Source: a virus. Taken from it: a stretch of DNA of 40,802 bases. Where the stretch lies: positions 1 to 40,802 of the IMG/VR virus record IMGVR_UViG_3300033996_000289; one strand, 5' to 3'. Positions within the stretch are counted from its first letter, which is position 1. Each line of letters begins with the position of its first letter. The translations under genes and the position numbers were made by a program. The notes beneath the pieces are model-generated. The model was not told the origin of the DNA. It did no database searches and saw only the letters and a program-made list of their open reading frames with translations. Positions 1 to 8,779 of this stretch are shown piece after piece.

Positions 1-67
1 GTGCGTGTCTATGATCGACGTCTGCTGATTGTTGTGACTGCTGCAGGCGTTGATCATAGACACGCAC
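1..67. repeat. Inverted repeat at the contig edge (1-16 against 52-67), probable fold-back artefact
   Basis: Bases 1-16 are the exact reverse complement of bases 52-67. The first 15 bases do not match the corresponding place in the other copy of the overlap, where the sequence upstream of 40677 is normal coding sequence of the giant gene. The simplest reading is that a read or amplification product folded back on itself and was added to the contig end. Treat bases 1-15 as not belonging to the genome. Confidence 0.75.
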
Positions 68-1075
68 TGCAGCGTCGACGGTTTTTGCCAGCGTCACCTG
101 GCCACCAGAGCTGACGATTGTCGCCACCAATGTTTGGGCAGCAGCGTCTGGTCGCTCCTTTAGGTATTCAGCAAACGGCTTTTCAGGATTGAGCGTTGCC
201 CACTCGGTGAAGTCTTGGACCACCGTGGCCGCCTGCTCCGACGGGATCTCGCGAGCCAGGTTATTGACTAGCGTCTTGTACAGCGGCGTGCCTGCCTTGA
301 TGTCGCCAATGAATTTCATGGCCGGCATTCTTTCGGTCAGGTATTCCCAGCCAGCCTGCGTCGCTGCGTACTGTGTAGCTGGTACTGCACTCAAACCTTT
401 TTCTCGTGCCTTGCCGTACTCTTCGCCGCCCATAGGCGCAACGATGCTGGCCAGGTAAGCGCCTTGGCCACCAGGTAAAAACGCCAGCGGCAATCCGGCC
501 AGGTTGCGGGTCAACGATCCGACGCCAGAATAGATGCCCGATTCGATGTTGCCCTCGCCCTTGGGCATTAGCGCATCGGCGTCAGCCTTGATACCGGCCT
601 GGTACTTCTCCAGCCAGGTCGTGGCCGGCGTAAGCGGCTTGTTAAGCCCAACCGCGCCCATGGCCTCGTTGGCCATCTCGAGCGGTATGCGCGGCAAATT
701 GACCACGCCTGCGCTTGCACTCAACAAACTCGAATAACTGGCGCGCCCTAGATTCTTGGCAAAATCAAAGCCCTTCTCGATTGCAGATAAATTCTGAATC
801 GAGGTCTGCGCCATCGATGCATTGTTGACGTCTTGAGACAGCCAGTCGCGCAGCTTTGGCGACTGCTCGAGTAACGGCATGGCGTCTTCAACTTTGGCGC
901 GTGCCTCGTAGTCCGGCTTGTATTGCTTGATCAGTCCGACCGGCAGGTTGTATCGCTTGGCAAGCAGATCTGCCTTGGCAGCTTCATCAGGATTTGTTTC
1001 AACCCCAAAACGGAGAGACAGCCCAGCTTGCGACGCGTTGTTGCCGCCGTCAAAAAGATCGTCGTACTTGCCCAT
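1..1075 (-). CDS. Giant internal virion (ejection) protein, N-terminal part; continues at 40802-33406
   Basis: This is the first part of a 2,776-aa protein split by the linearisation point. It starts at the ATG at 1075-1073, overlapping by one base the TAA stop of the preceding 608-aa virion gene, so translation is probably coupled. The first ~315 residues are encoded here and in the last few bases of the window. They begin MGKYDDLFDGG and contain glycine/alanine-rich, mildly hydrophobic stretches (around LAGLPLAFLPGG) that could touch membrane. The frame has no stop to base 16; bases 1-15 are probably artefactual. Position after gp14- and gp15-like genes matches T7 gp16, which is injected into the cell and helps draw in the DNA. 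That role is inferred from gene order, not from recognised homology in this part. Confidence 0.8.
   Translation of the reverse strand, partial: MGKYDDLFDGGNNASQAGLSLRFGVETNPDEAAKADLLAKRYNLPVGLIKQYKPDYEARAKVEDAMPLLEQSPKLRDWLSQDVNNASMAQTSIQNLSAIEKGFDFAKNLGRASYSSLLSASAGVVNLPRIPLEMANEAMGAVGLNKPLTPATTWLEKYQAGIKADADALMPKGEGNIESGIYSGVGSLTRNLAGLPLAFLPGGQGAYLASIVAPMGGEEYGKAREKGLSAVPATQYAATQAGWEYLTERMPAMKFIGDIKAGTPLYKTLVNNLAREIPSEQAATVVQDFTEWATLNPEKPFAEYLKERPDAAAQTLVATIVSSGGQVTLAKTVDAAVRVYDQRLQQSQQSADVDHRHA
16..141. repeat. Terminal overlap of a circular contig (copy 1; copy 2 at 40677-40802)
   Basis: These 126 bases are identical to the last 126 bases of the window. The 8.3-kb reading frame of the giant virion protein continues in phase through the overlap: joining 1075-142 to 40802-33406 gives 8,331 nt, exactly 2,777 codons. 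This is what an assembler produces from a circular or circularly permuted molecule. It lies inside a coding region, so it is unlikely to be the physical end of the packaged DNA, although a short direct terminal repeat cannot be excluded from sequence alone. Confidence 0.9.
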
Positions 1076-2901
1076 TATTTGAATTTTCCTTGGTTGACAC
1101 CGCGGGTGTATGCACGCTCAATAGCTGCAATAGCGTCATTTGTCATGATGTATTTGCCAGAACTGTCACGCTTCAACGCGGACGGGTTCAGGCCAACGTA
1201 ATCGCGTAGCAGCTCCTGACGTACATTGACAGGAATGTCGTCGTATTTCTTGACGATGAAGTTAGCGCCTGGTTTGATATTCGCATCTGTCGCTATTTCA
1301 TAACCGCGCTTCTTGCTTTGGAAGAACCCAAAGAAACCAGATCCCTGCTCGATGCCTTCGCGCAGCATCGACATGCCTATGCGCTTGGCTTCGTCATCGG
1401 TCAGTGGCTTGCCTTTTTCTTTGGTTGCCTGGTCCAATGCTTGAGTCAGAGCGCCCATGAACTGTTGCGTTTTCTGCGCTTGCGGCGTTCCCTCTTTGGG
1501 CGTCATGTCAATGCCGGCAGCGGCAACTTCCGACTTGATCAACGTCAATGTTTGCTTGATCACACGCGACGATTCCATCGCTTTGACGTCGTTCTTATTG
1601 ATGCCGCCTTGTATGTCGATCAGCCCTTCCATCTGGCTTTTCGACATGTACGGTGCAAACTTGCGCAGATCAAGTGAAGTAAATGCAGCGGGGTCGTCCA
1701 TCGCCATGCGACGCAAACCGTAGTATTGATCGAGGCCATAGTTGCCGCCCTGCTCTGCCTCTGATTTGGCTTGACGTCGTTTTGCGTCAATCCAATCGTT
1801 GATTTGCCGCAGCTCTTCTGGATTAGTTTCAAGCAGTTGTGTCTGCAGCGTGGTCGGCATTCTCTTACCCTGCAACACGTAGCCCCATGCCTCGTTGCCT
1901 ATTTTCTTGTTCTGCAGCTCCTTAATTGCTTGCTGCTCTTGGGCAAACGACTTCAAACGCAATACCACCGCGTCTTCTTCTTTGCCTGACAACATGTCGC
2001 GAGCCATGGAAATCGCACCAGCAAGGTCACCCTTTGACGAAACCCAGAATTTGTCCGCAAACCCCTGCGTCTTGGCCTCGAACGTGCCGACGTCCAGCGC
2101 CTTGTCGATCTGGTTTAATTGATCAGGCGAAATCTCTGGCCGAAATTTTTTGAGGTAGTCGCGTGCAAAATCGAGCTGGTCATTGTTGATTGCACTGCTC
2201 AAAACCTTGGTGTGCAGCGCGGTGTTCGCTTCGCGCATCAGCGACTTGTATTGCTCCGACTTGGTGTCGACGTTGCCTTCGCGGTCGACGATACCTTGCA
2301 GGCGCGCAATGTTGCCGACTTCTATTTCCATGGCCAGCTTGCGCTCGTCATAAATGCCGCCGCGCACCTTGTAGCTGGGAGCGTTGTCGATGGCGTCCAT
2401 CATTAAATTCGATACCCGGTCTTTGCTTTCAGTCAGGTTCCACTGCTGCAGCTCCTTGAGCTGGTGTTGATTCATGCTGGCCCGTGCTGCCTGCAGCCGG
2501 CGTTCAGCAACCTGGCCGTACATTTTGCGCTGCATGTCGTTTTCCAAGCCGTCCATCTGACTGGCCACGTACTTGGTCAAATCGTCATCAACCGCTTTGT
2601 AGCCGTTAATTGCATCCTGCCCTTTGGTAAACAGATAGTCGGTCTGCTTTTTGCGGATGTATTCAGCGGTCGAGTTGTCAAACTTTTTTGTGTTGGCTTC
2701 GTCGATGGTGTCCTGGATACGCTCGGCAATTTTGATGACGGCCGAACCAGAATTGATCATGGCCGCGCCAAGCGCCTCGGCTTGTTTGCCGGTGTAGTCC
2801 GGGCCCTGCTGAACTGCGGGTGCCGCGACCTCGGGCGCGACAAAACGGCCCATCGGGTTTGCGTTAAGGTCAACGCTTGGGTCCATCGGTACAGTTGCCA
2901 T
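1075..2901 (-). CDS. Internal virion protein, T7 gp15-like position
   Basis: This is a 608-aa hydrophilic protein, largely alanine-, glutamine- and charge-rich and apparently mostly helical, with no signal peptide or membrane segment. It lies directly after a gp14-like gene and directly before the giant protein, the order of T7 genes 14-15-16, whose products form the internal core and are ejected into the host envelope. Its ATG at 2901 overlaps the stop of the upstream gene, and its own stop overlaps the giant gene's ATG, so the three are one translational unit. No catalytic motif is visible. Similar long helical proteins are common in podoviruses at this place. The assignment as a DNA-injection protein rests on order, size and composition. 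Confidence 0.65.
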   Translation of the reverse strand: MATVPMDPSVDLNANPMGRFVAPEVAAPAVQQGPDYTGKQAEALGAAMINSGSAVIKIAERIQDTIDEANTKKFDNSTAEYIRKKQTDYLFTKGQDAINGYKAVDDDLTKYVASQMDGLENDMQRKMYGQVAERRLQAARASMNQHQLKELQQWNLTESKDRVSNLMMDAIDNAPSYKVRGGIYDERKLAMEIEVGNIARLQGIVDREGNVDTKSEQYKSLMREANTALHTKVLSSAINNDQLDFARDYLKKFRPEISPDQLNQIDKALDVGTFEAKTQGFADKFWVSSKGDLAGAISMARDMLSGKEEDAVVLRLKSFAQEQQAIKELQNKKIGNEAWGYVLQGKRMPTTLQTQLLETNPEELRQINDWIDAKRRQAKSEAEQGGNYGLDQYYGLRRMAMDDPAAFTSLDLRKFAPYMSKSQMEGLIDIQGGINKNDVKAMESSRVIKQTLTLIKSEVAAAGIDMTPKEGTPQAQKTQQFMGALTQALDQATKEKGKPLTDDEAKRIGMSMLREGIEQGSGFFGFFQSKKRGYEIATDANIKPGANFIVKKYDDIPVNVRQELLRDYVGLNPSALKRDSSGKYIMTNDAIAAIERAYTRGVNQGKFK

Positions 2902-3611
2902 TATGGTGTTCCTGATTTAGCGTTTTTCAGCAGGGTCGCCAATTGATTGTCGCGGTACCATGTGTTGGCCACAGCGCCGGCGTTGCCCAGCAGGCTGCTG
3001 AATGCCTGGCCAAATGGGCTGATGCTGTCTGCTGATGATGCTAGGTTAGCCGCTGACAGCTCGCCCATGGCCGCCACGTTAGAAGCCGAGACGCCTGACA
3101 TCAATCCCTGGTTGGCGTAGTTTACGCGCTGCATCCTGGCAGCCGCTGCTGCTCGAGTACGGTTGGCGTTGATGGTCAGCATGTCAACCTGCTTGGCCAG
3201 CTCGATCGATGCGTCGACTTCGGCTGCAGATCCCTCGCCGAGCTGAATACCCCGGGCGGCCATGCTTGCGCGGTTGGATGACTTGGCCCTGCCATAGCGC
3301 CGGCTGATCTGGCCTGCCTCGCGCTCGCCAGCCAGCAAGACCTGCTGCGCGTCTGCCTCGGACAGCTCCGCATTTAAGAGCGACATGTCCTTTTGGAACT
3401 GCAGCGACATCGCCTGCGACTGCGACTGGTATCGCAGTGTGTCGCTTTGTGCTCGAAGCTGGCTTTGTTGGACCTTGGCGCCGTAATAACTGCCGATAGC
3501 CTGGGTGGCCATGCCGGCAATTTGCATGATTGGGCCTGCCTTGCCAAGCGCCTGCATGGTGGTTTCTGACGGCGTCAAATATGTAGTTAGATCATCTAGC
3601 CATTGAGGCAT
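2901..3611 (-). CDS. Internal virion protein, T7 gp14-like
   Basis: This is a 236-aa protein starting MPQWLDD. The ATG at 3611 is chosen because GGAGATTGAC precedes it with good spacing; a start 4 codons upstream is also open. A small hydrophobic glycine/alanine segment (GPIMQIAGMATQAIGSYYGAK) near residues 25-45 is followed by a long helical region and the stretch GREAGQISRRYGRAKSSNRA, then GIQLGEGSAAEV. This arrangement (short hydrophobic N-terminus, then helix with RR-Y-G-R-A) is typical of gp14-type internal core proteins that enter the outer membrane during ejection. It is the first gene after a conserved GGTACCCGTAA site, so it opens the ejection-protein block. Confidence 0.7.
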   Translation of the reverse strand: MPQWLDDLTTYLTPSETTMQALGKAGPIMQIAGMATQAIGSYYGAKVQQSQLRAQSDTLRYQSQSQAMSLQFQKDMSLLNAELSEADAQQVLLAGEREAGQISRRYGRAKSSNRASMAARGIQLGEGSAAEVDASIELAKQVDMLTINANRTRAAAAARMQRVNYANQGLMSGVSASNVAAMGELSAANLASSADSISPFGQAFSSLLGNAGAVANTWYRDNQLATLLKNAKSGTP

Positions 3612-3638
3612 GTCAATCTCCAAATGCGTTGTTGAACT

Positions 3639-3668
3639 CTACTCATTGCCGCAGTTTTTACGGGTACC
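3639..3668 (-). promoter_or_regulatory. Conserved late-module site (copy D): GGTACCCGTAA-N15-GTAG
   Basis: On the minus strand the 11-mer GGTACCCGTAA (3668-3658) follows immediately after the TAA stop of the gp12-like gene. Exactly 15 nt later comes GTAG (3642-3639), then AGTTCAAC. The gp14-like gene starts 28 nt beyond with a normal ribosome binding site. Three further copies with the same spacing lie at 9805-9834, 14047-14076 and 33375-33404. It is likely a promoter or activator site for the ejection-protein genes; it does not match the sigma-70 consensus well. Confidence 0.7.
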
Positions 3669-6341
3669 TTACCCGCCTATCGACACTTCGAGGGTCAGCG
3701 CTACGCACGTCAACGGTAATGGATCGGATTGACGCACAAACACCTGGCCAGAATCCTGCCAGGTTGGCGTCGTCATTACCAGGATCTCCTGGGTTTTAAG
3801 CGCAGGCGGCGTGCCATAGGGCTCTGTGCTGCGCTGCTTGGCCTCGGTCAGGTTGTTGACGTCAGGGCCAATAAAGATGCCTGAAGACTGGTAGACGCGC
3901 AGCCAAGCCTTGTTGACGTTTTTGTACCGACCCTGGCCAAAGCCATCGATCTGCAAGGCCACCGGCAAGGTCTGCAAGTCAGAGTCGTAGGGCAACCCGA
4001 TATGAATGATGGTTGCCGGCCGCGGTACGCTGACCACGCCGGCGGTGACTACCTGCTGCGGCTGCACCGCGCCGTCGGCCAGGATTGACACGGTCTTGCC
4101 CTGGAGGTGCGACAGGCCGCCAATGTCCTTAATGGCCAGCGCCCAGTTGGTCACTGCAGTGTTCCTAAACCCTGCCGGCAGTACCTTGTCCACCCGGCCC
4201 AAGGCCTCGTTGCCTGCAATCACCGAGGTGATAGTGATGCGGTACTCTGTGCCGTCGGCGGCCGTCAGCACAATCGCGTCGTTGACGTTGCCGGCGGTCA
4301 GCGACCAGTACGTGGTCGACGACAAGAAAATGGTCAGCGATTCGCCCGGGCCCCAGTTGGTTCCGCCCGAAATTGTGACGGTGGTCGGTGACGTGTTGTT
4401 GCCGTTGTAGGTCAAGCCGGAGTCGACAAAGAAACAATCCTTAATGTCGTCAAAATGCCTGGACGCCATGCGCTCGATGTAGCGCTTGGTCTGGCCGTTG
4501 ATCGTGCGCTTGACGACCACGTACAGCACGTCGTCATTGCCTTCTGCCACGGTCGCACAGCTTTCAAACGAGCCATCGGTATCGTGCCAGTGCCAGGACG
4601 AGACTTGCTGCTCCGGGATGTAGGTCAGGCCCAGCAGCCTGCCGTTGCTTGAGACAAACCACAGCAGCGGAATCGGCGCCTTGCTGAACGCCATGTCGGT
4701 AATGCTGTAGTTGTCGAACAGGTGAGCGGCACGCAGTGACACGTCGCCGGTGACGAATGCGGATGACTGCCAGGAATAGCCCAGCTCGCGCACATGGCCG
4801 CCACGAGCTGCGCAGTAGACCAGGGCATTGTTGATGATCTGCGGCTGCACGTTCGACGCGCCTACGTAAGACTGCGGCCGTACCGAGATTGAGCTAGGGG
4901 TCAGTGCGTCCGAGTTGACCGACGTCACGCGCCACTCTGCAGCAGCGGTCAGCAGGATGAGCTGGGTCAGCGGCACAATGTGCCTGATCGTGTTGGCTTC
5001 ACGGGCTGCGACGCGGAACTCGATGCGGTCGGTGTCTTGGGTCGGCAGCGAGTAAGCCATCGTTGACTCGGTTCCAGACTTGGTCATCCAGATCTTTTGC
5101 GGATCAAAGGTTGTGCCGGCAAAGCACCTGCGCTGCTCGAAGTAAGACACGGCGCCAGGGTAGTTGCCTGTGCCCACAAAATCGTTGTTATAGATGGGCG
5201 GCGTCGTGCCCATGTCCGGCGCAATGTTGTCGTCAATGATTGACGTCGTGGCAGTGCTGCCGATGTATCCGTACACACCGCCCTGCAACTTGTAGACGTT
5301 GTACCTGCTGGCGCCGTTGTGGTTCCATGCAATGGTGACAATCCCACCTGTCTCGAGCAAATTACCCGATGCACTGGCAGCGACTGACTGCGAGCTTTCG
5401 GTGATGGTGTCAGATGCGATGGCCGTGACCACGTAGTAATACGTGTATTTGGCCGTTGTGTGTCCTGCTGCCGTGGCGGTTACGCCTGTCGGCGCGCTGA
5501 TTGGCGAGTTGAAATCGATGGTCGACAGCACCCAGGTTGTCGAGCCCAGGCGTCGCAGCTCGCGTGGTGCGTAGTTAGGATGCACGAGCGTCAGCACGTC
5601 AGCGGACTGCACATAGTGGATGTCGAACAAGTCTGCTTCGGCAAATGGGTTTGGTATCTCGTATGCAGATGTTGGTAATGCGTACCAAAAACTTGCGTTG
5701 GGTGGCGCGTTGTTATACCCGTCGGCGATGCAGTAGTAATCGATGCTGCTTGATCTAACCAGGTCACCGACGACGTACCACTTGTGCACACTGTGCGTGC
5801 CCGATTGCGTGCCGCTTGTATTGATTGGGGTGCCGCCTGCAGTTGCAGCTATTTGAAACGTGTTGGTCGCGCCGTTGATCACAAAGTATGTGACGCCTGC
5901 GGTGATGCCGGTTGGCAAAGAACCTGTGCTTGTAAACACCACGCGCTCGCCATTTTGAAAGCCGTGATTGTTTAACGTGATCACAGCCGGCGATGCGATG
6001 GTGATCGTAACTGTTGCTGCTGCTCGGTAGGGATTAGGCGACCCCACTTGCAGCGTTGCGCCCTGGGTGTGAAACCGAAAGTATCCGGCGCCGATTTCCA
6101 GAACCATGGTCTGCGAGGTCGAATACGTAAACGGTATCAGCCTGGTGCGCTTGGTCGAGTCTTTGACCTCACGCACAAACTCAAAGCCTGGCCGGTTTTC
6201 TGCAGGCCCTTGTGGCGTGGCAATCATGTTGCGCATGGTTGCTGCACCGGTCTGGTATTTGACGTCATCAATACGGCCGAACATCTCGGGCGAGAGCTCG
6301 CCACCAGAGAACGACCGTTGCAGGGTGCGCGTATTTGGCAT
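3669..6341 (-). CDS. Tail tubular/nozzle protein, T7 gp12-like
   Basis: This is an 890-aa structural protein, close to the usual ~800-aa size of T7 gp12-type nozzle proteins. It starts MPNTRTLQRSFSGGELSPEMFGR, a hallmark opening of this podoviral family (SGGE-SPE). An inserted beta-rich module lies at about residues 119-185 (NNHGFQNGERVVF ... GTQSGTH), a type of insert common in phage tail proteins. A fibronectin-III-like module follows at about 280-375 (PTGVTATAAG ... SRYNVYK). It lies just downstream of the gp11-like gene, as in T7, and together they would build the short non-contractile tail. The stop is followed directly by regulatory site D. Confidence 0.82.
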   Translation of the reverse strand: MPNTRTLQRSFSGGELSPEMFGRIDDVKYQTGAATMRNMIATPQGPAENRPGFEFVREVKDSTKRTRLIPFTYSTSQTMVLEIGAGYFRFHTQGATLQVGSPNPYRAAATVTITIASPAVITLNNHGFQNGERVVFTSTGSLPTGITAGVTYFVINGATNTFQIAATAGGTPINTSGTQSGTHSVHKWYVVGDLVRSSSIDYYCIADGYNNAPPNASFWYALPTSAYEIPNPFAEADLFDIHYVQSADVLTLVHPNYAPRELRRLGSTTWVLSTIDFNSPISAPTGVTATAAGHTTAKYTYYYVVTAIASDTITESSQSVAASASGNLLETGGIVTIAWNHNGASRYNVYKLQGGVYGYIGSTATTSIIDDNIAPDMGTTPPIYNNDFVGTGNYPGAVSYFEQRRCFAGTTFDPQKIWMTKSGTESTMAYSLPTQDTDRIEFRVAAREANTIRHIVPLTQLILLTAAAEWRVTSVNSDALTPSSISVRPQSYVGASNVQPQIINNALVYCAARGGHVRELGYSWQSSAFVTGDVSLRAAHLFDNYSITDMAFSKAPIPLLWFVSSNGRLLGLTYIPEQQVSSWHWHDTDGSFESCATVAEGNDDVLYVVVKRTINGQTKRYIERMASRHFDDIKDCFFVDSGLTYNGNNTSPTTVTISGGTNWGPGESLTIFLSSTTYWSLTAGNVNDAIVLTAADGTEYRITITSVIAGNEALGRVDKVLPAGFRNTAVTNWALAIKDIGGLSHLQGKTVSILADGAVQPQQVVTAGVVSVPRPATIIHIGLPYDSDLQTLPVALQIDGFGQGRYKNVNKAWLRVYQSSGIFIGPDVNNLTEAKQRSTEPYGTPPALKTQEILVMTTPTWQDSGQVFVRQSDPLPLTCVALTLEVSIGG

Positions 6342-6344
6342 TCT

Positions 6345-7019
6345 TTATCTCCCCGATACCCAGCTCACAATATGCTCTGGCTTGATGTTGCGCTGGTTGG
6401 CGTCAGACGATTCTGCCTGCGCCAGGTATGAGGCCATGACTGCAGCGCATCGCTTGCCCTCTTGCTGACCCATGTCGCCCTTGATCACCGGGCCTGCCAG
6501 CATCGATGCCAGGTGCCATGATAGCGTGATGATAAACAGCGGCGTAAACTTGGTCGGGTCAGTGACTTGGGCGGTGTAGCGGATCACTGCGTCCTTTTGG
6601 TTGGTGTATACGATCAACGTACCGTCGTCGAGTGACTCGAGTGAGTACGGTTGAGGCACGTAGCGACCTGCTGCAACAACAGGAGAGTAGTTGGTCCATG
6701 GTGCGTCAGTTGGCGCCCAACGTGTCGAATAATCGTCTTGTGCATCGGGCGGCAACACAGCCACGATGTTGACCGTGTTTTGCGGTATCTGGTACGCGTA
6801 CTTCCATTCTGGCCAGTTGCTGGTCAATTCTGCGGGCACGATACGGCGCGACGCAAAACCCCAGTTGTGCATCTCGAGAAGCGTGTCTCGTGCAATCGGG
6901 TAAAACCGTGCGCAGTGTTCTGATTGTACTGATCCTTCAGGTGGGTCAATGCTGGCGACCGTGGCGTTGTCACCCAAGTGCGCAAGCGCCAAGTTGCAAA
7001 TATCAACGACTGATGCCAT
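6345..7019 (-). CDS. Tail tubular protein, T7 gp11-like adaptor
   Basis: This 224-aa protein begins MASVVDICNLALAHLGD, the classic opening of gp11-type head-to-tail adaptors (ICN-AL-LG). The next part contains CARFYPIARDTLLEMHNWGFA, matching the family pattern of an ARD-L--W-FA helix that contacts the portal. The C-terminal half has the SWHLASMLAGPVIKG helix, also typical. Length fits the family (about 190-230 aa). The ATG at 7019 is preceded by CAGGAGGCCGCG, a good ribosome binding site. It sits just after a terminator-like hairpin, so expression probably depends on read-through from the capsid genes. The gp12-like partner follows 3 nt downstream. Confidence 0.82.
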   Translation of the reverse strand: MASVVDICNLALAHLGDNATVASIDPPEGSVQSEHCARFYPIARDTLLEMHNWGFASRRIVPAELTSNWPEWKYAYQIPQNTVNIVAVLPPDAQDDYSTRWAPTDAPWTNYSPVVAAGRYVPQPYSLESLDDGTLIVYTNQKDAVIRYTAQVTDPTKFTPLFIITLSWHLASMLAGPVIKGDMGQQEGKRCAAVMASYLAQAESSDANQRNIKPEHIVSWVSGR

Positions 7020-7036
7020 CGCGGCCTCCTGATGTT

Positions 7037-7065
7037 AAAAAGGGGCCGCAGTTTCCCACGGCCCC
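7037..7065 (-). terminator. Rho-independent terminator after the capsid genes
   Basis: On the minus strand GGGGCCG (7065-7059) pairs with CGGCCCC (7048-7042) across a 10-nt loop and is followed directly by five U residues (7041-7037). It lies about 25 nt after the stop of the 61-aa gene and just before the gp11-like gene. It should cap the capsid/cement transcript and reduce, rather than abolish, expression of the tail genes, since no promoter motif is visible between it and them. Confidence 0.75.
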
Positions 7066-7089
7066 CATGCTGGTTACTACAAGGCGAGA

Positions 7090-7275
7090 TTATGCCGGAA
7101 CCGCGTCGTCGGCTTTGGCTTTTCCGCGTGCTTTTGGCACACTGTCTGCCTCTTCCGATTTGCCGTCTGCCCTTACCAGGTTGGTGTTGGGCGGACCGTT
7201 GTACTCAAAGACCGTGCCCTCCTCGCGGAGGCCATTGTCGACAAAGCACGTTACTCTTGCGCGATACATAGGCAT
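7090..7275 (-). CDS. Small protein downstream of the capsid cement gene
   Basis: This 61-aa gene starts MPMYRARVTCFVDNGLREEG, with AAGGGGGATGATCT before its ATG as ribosome binding site. The N-terminal half looks like a small beta-structure (YRARVTCFVDN, GTVFEYNG). The C-terminal third is charged and probably disordered (SEEADSVPKARGKAKADDA). It is the last gene before the capsid-block terminator, co-transcribed with the major capsid and cement genes, so a minor head-completion or capsid-associated role is plausible. I do not recognise a family. Confidence 0.6.
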   Translation of the reverse strand: MPMYRARVTCFVDNGLREEGTVFEYNGPPNTNLVRADGKSEEADSVPKARGKAKADDAVPA

Positions 7276-7293
7276 AGATCATCCCCCTTGTTG

Positions 7294-7728
7294 TTAGACC
7301 ACAGAGAAGCCAGAAGCGTAGAACTTCTTGCCGTCCTGGATCGTTTCTACGATGTCAGCAGTCACCTTGCCGGCAGTGTTCGTGCCGGACACGGTGTAGC
7401 GTGCGCCGATATAACGCTTGCCCAGCGAGCCGATCAGCGGGTTGATGCGAACGGCCACATTCGTGCCGAGCGTCAAACCAGCAGTAGCGATTGCGCCGGA
7501 TGCACCGACGACAACCACGTTGCTCGAGAGTGCTGCGTTGTCAGCAATGATCACCTCGAAGTTAGTCGAAGTGCCGCCTGCGAAAGCCTCGGTCATGGCA
7601 AAGTTCATAAGCAAGTTATGACCTTCACCAATGTCACGGGCCACCGACAGATCGATCGTGTCGCTAGACACGGCAGTAACCGTCACTGCCTGGTCGGTCG
7701 ATACGCGAAGATTTTTATCAGTAATCAT
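7294..7728 (-). CDS. Capsid cement/decoration protein, Bbp16-like
   Basis: This 144-aa protein lies immediately after the major capsid gene. It has the features I associate with the Bbp16 capsid cement family of BPP-1-like phages: DTIDLSVARDIGEGHNLLM early, TEAFAGGTSTNFEVI in the middle, ALSSNVVVVGASGAI, and NPLIGSLGKRYIGARY near residue 100. Members form beta-rich trimers or monomers that clamp neighbouring capsomers. Length is near the usual ~140 aa. A good AAAGGATGACATC ribosome binding site precedes the ATG at 7728. Confidence 0.8.
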   Translation of the reverse strand: MITDKNLRVSTDQAVTVTAVSSDTIDLSVARDIGEGHNLLMNFAMTEAFAGGTSTNFEVIIADNAALSSNVVVVGASGAIATAGLTLGTNVAVRINPLIGSLGKRYIGARYTVSGTNTAGKVTADIVETIQDGKKFYASGFSVV

Positions 7729-7759
7729 GATGTCATCCTTTCAATGTGTGATTGCCCGA

Positions 7760-8779
7760 TTAGCTGACAGCAGCTTCGGTGTTGAGCAAGGAATCGACAC
7801 GTCGCAGGGGCACGCCCAGGAACGACAGCCACGAGTACGGCTGACCGAACTGTGACAGGCCTTCGTTGATCTTGAGCACGTACTGCGACTTGTCGAGAGC
7901 TGCGATGCTCAAGCCAGAGTGCACGGTACGGTTCATGTAGAAGGCAGCCTTACCCATAGCCATGTTCGGGATACGGTACAGCGAACGTGCCATCAACTTG
8001 ACGATGTTAGTCGCAGCCGATGCAGCCTGGGTACCACTTTGAGCGATCAGGTCAGACACATCGATGTTGCAGATGCGAACGACATAGCGCCAGTCTTTGA
8101 CGACCAGGCCATTCTTCCACTGATAGCGAGTGGCCAATGCCTGCAGACGGGTGCCGTCCGAGTTGTAAACCGTCTGCTCGCCGAGATCCTCATGGACCAG
8201 GCCAGCTTTCGAGCCTTTCGGAAACGGGCAGTACACAGTCTGATCACCCCACACAACCAGGTAGACCGAGGTGTTGTCCGAGCCAGAGCCGCCGGCCGAC
8301 AGGATGTTCTGCGCGTTGCCGCCGGTGAGCGAGCTGTAACGTGCAGCCAGGCCCAGGAACTGCTTCGGGTCGACGCCAGGGTTGCCGTAGAACAGGGTGG
8401 TTGCCTGGGTCTGGTTCATTGCCTCGAGGAACGCGGTGTCTTCCGACAGGCGGAATTGAGCCGTGTTGCCGTTGAGCATAGCCAGATCCTTGTCCACTTC
8501 CGAGCGAGCTTCCAAGATGCCGCACGCCTCGTCGACCTGTGCAGTGGTCGATTTGGACGACGGGATACCTTGGTTCAGCGCACGCCAGTAGACAGTGGGC
8601 AGACCGGTACGGATGACGACGCGCTCGCCGGTTGGCAGGTTGCCTTCCTTGAAGACGCAATCTTCGAGAATCTCGTTGGACTGCGAGAGCAGTTCGGCCA
8701 CGATCGGCACGCGGCCGTCCGGGTCGGTACGTTTGGCCCAATCGGCCAGTGTCAAATTACCATTAGCAAGAGTTGCCAT
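7760..8779 (-). CDS. Major capsid protein
   Basis: This 339-aa protein starts MATLANGNLTLADWAKRTDPDG and lies between a scaffold gene and a Bbp16-like cement gene, the canonical place for the major capsid protein in BPP-1-like podoviruses. Features typical of this capsid family are the ADWAK-DPDG opening, VIRTGLPTVYWRALNQGIP, a loop GILEARSEVDKDLA, and the C-terminal FLGVPLRRVDSLLNTE. It is likely HK97-fold; no protease gene is nearby, and the N-terminus shows no obvious delta domain, so a separate scaffold is used. AAAAGGAGCTAATC provides a very strong ribosome binding site, fitting a highly expressed protein. Confidence 0.85.
   Translation of the reverse strand: MATLANGNLTLADWAKRTDPDGRVPIVAELLSQSNEILEDCVFKEGNLPTGERVVIRTGLPTVYWRALNQGIPSSKSTTAQVDEACGILEARSEVDKDLAMLNGNTAQFRLSEDTAFLEAMNQTQATTLFYGNPGVDPKQFLGLAARYSSLTGGNAQNILSAGGSGSDNTSVYLVVWGDQTVYCPFPKGSKAGLVHEDLGEQTVYNSDGTRLQALATRYQWKNGLVVKDWRYVVRICNIDVSDLIAQSGTQAASAATNIVKLMARSLYRIPNMAMGKAAFYMNRTVHSGLSIAALDKSQYVLKINEGLSQFGQPYSWLSFLGVPLRRVDSLLNTEAAVS

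Noticed and set aside
16-141. The 126-bp end repeat as the physical direct terminal repeat of the virion DNA
   Set aside because: It lies within a coding gene and has the form of an assembly overlap; there is no terminase cut-site evidence.
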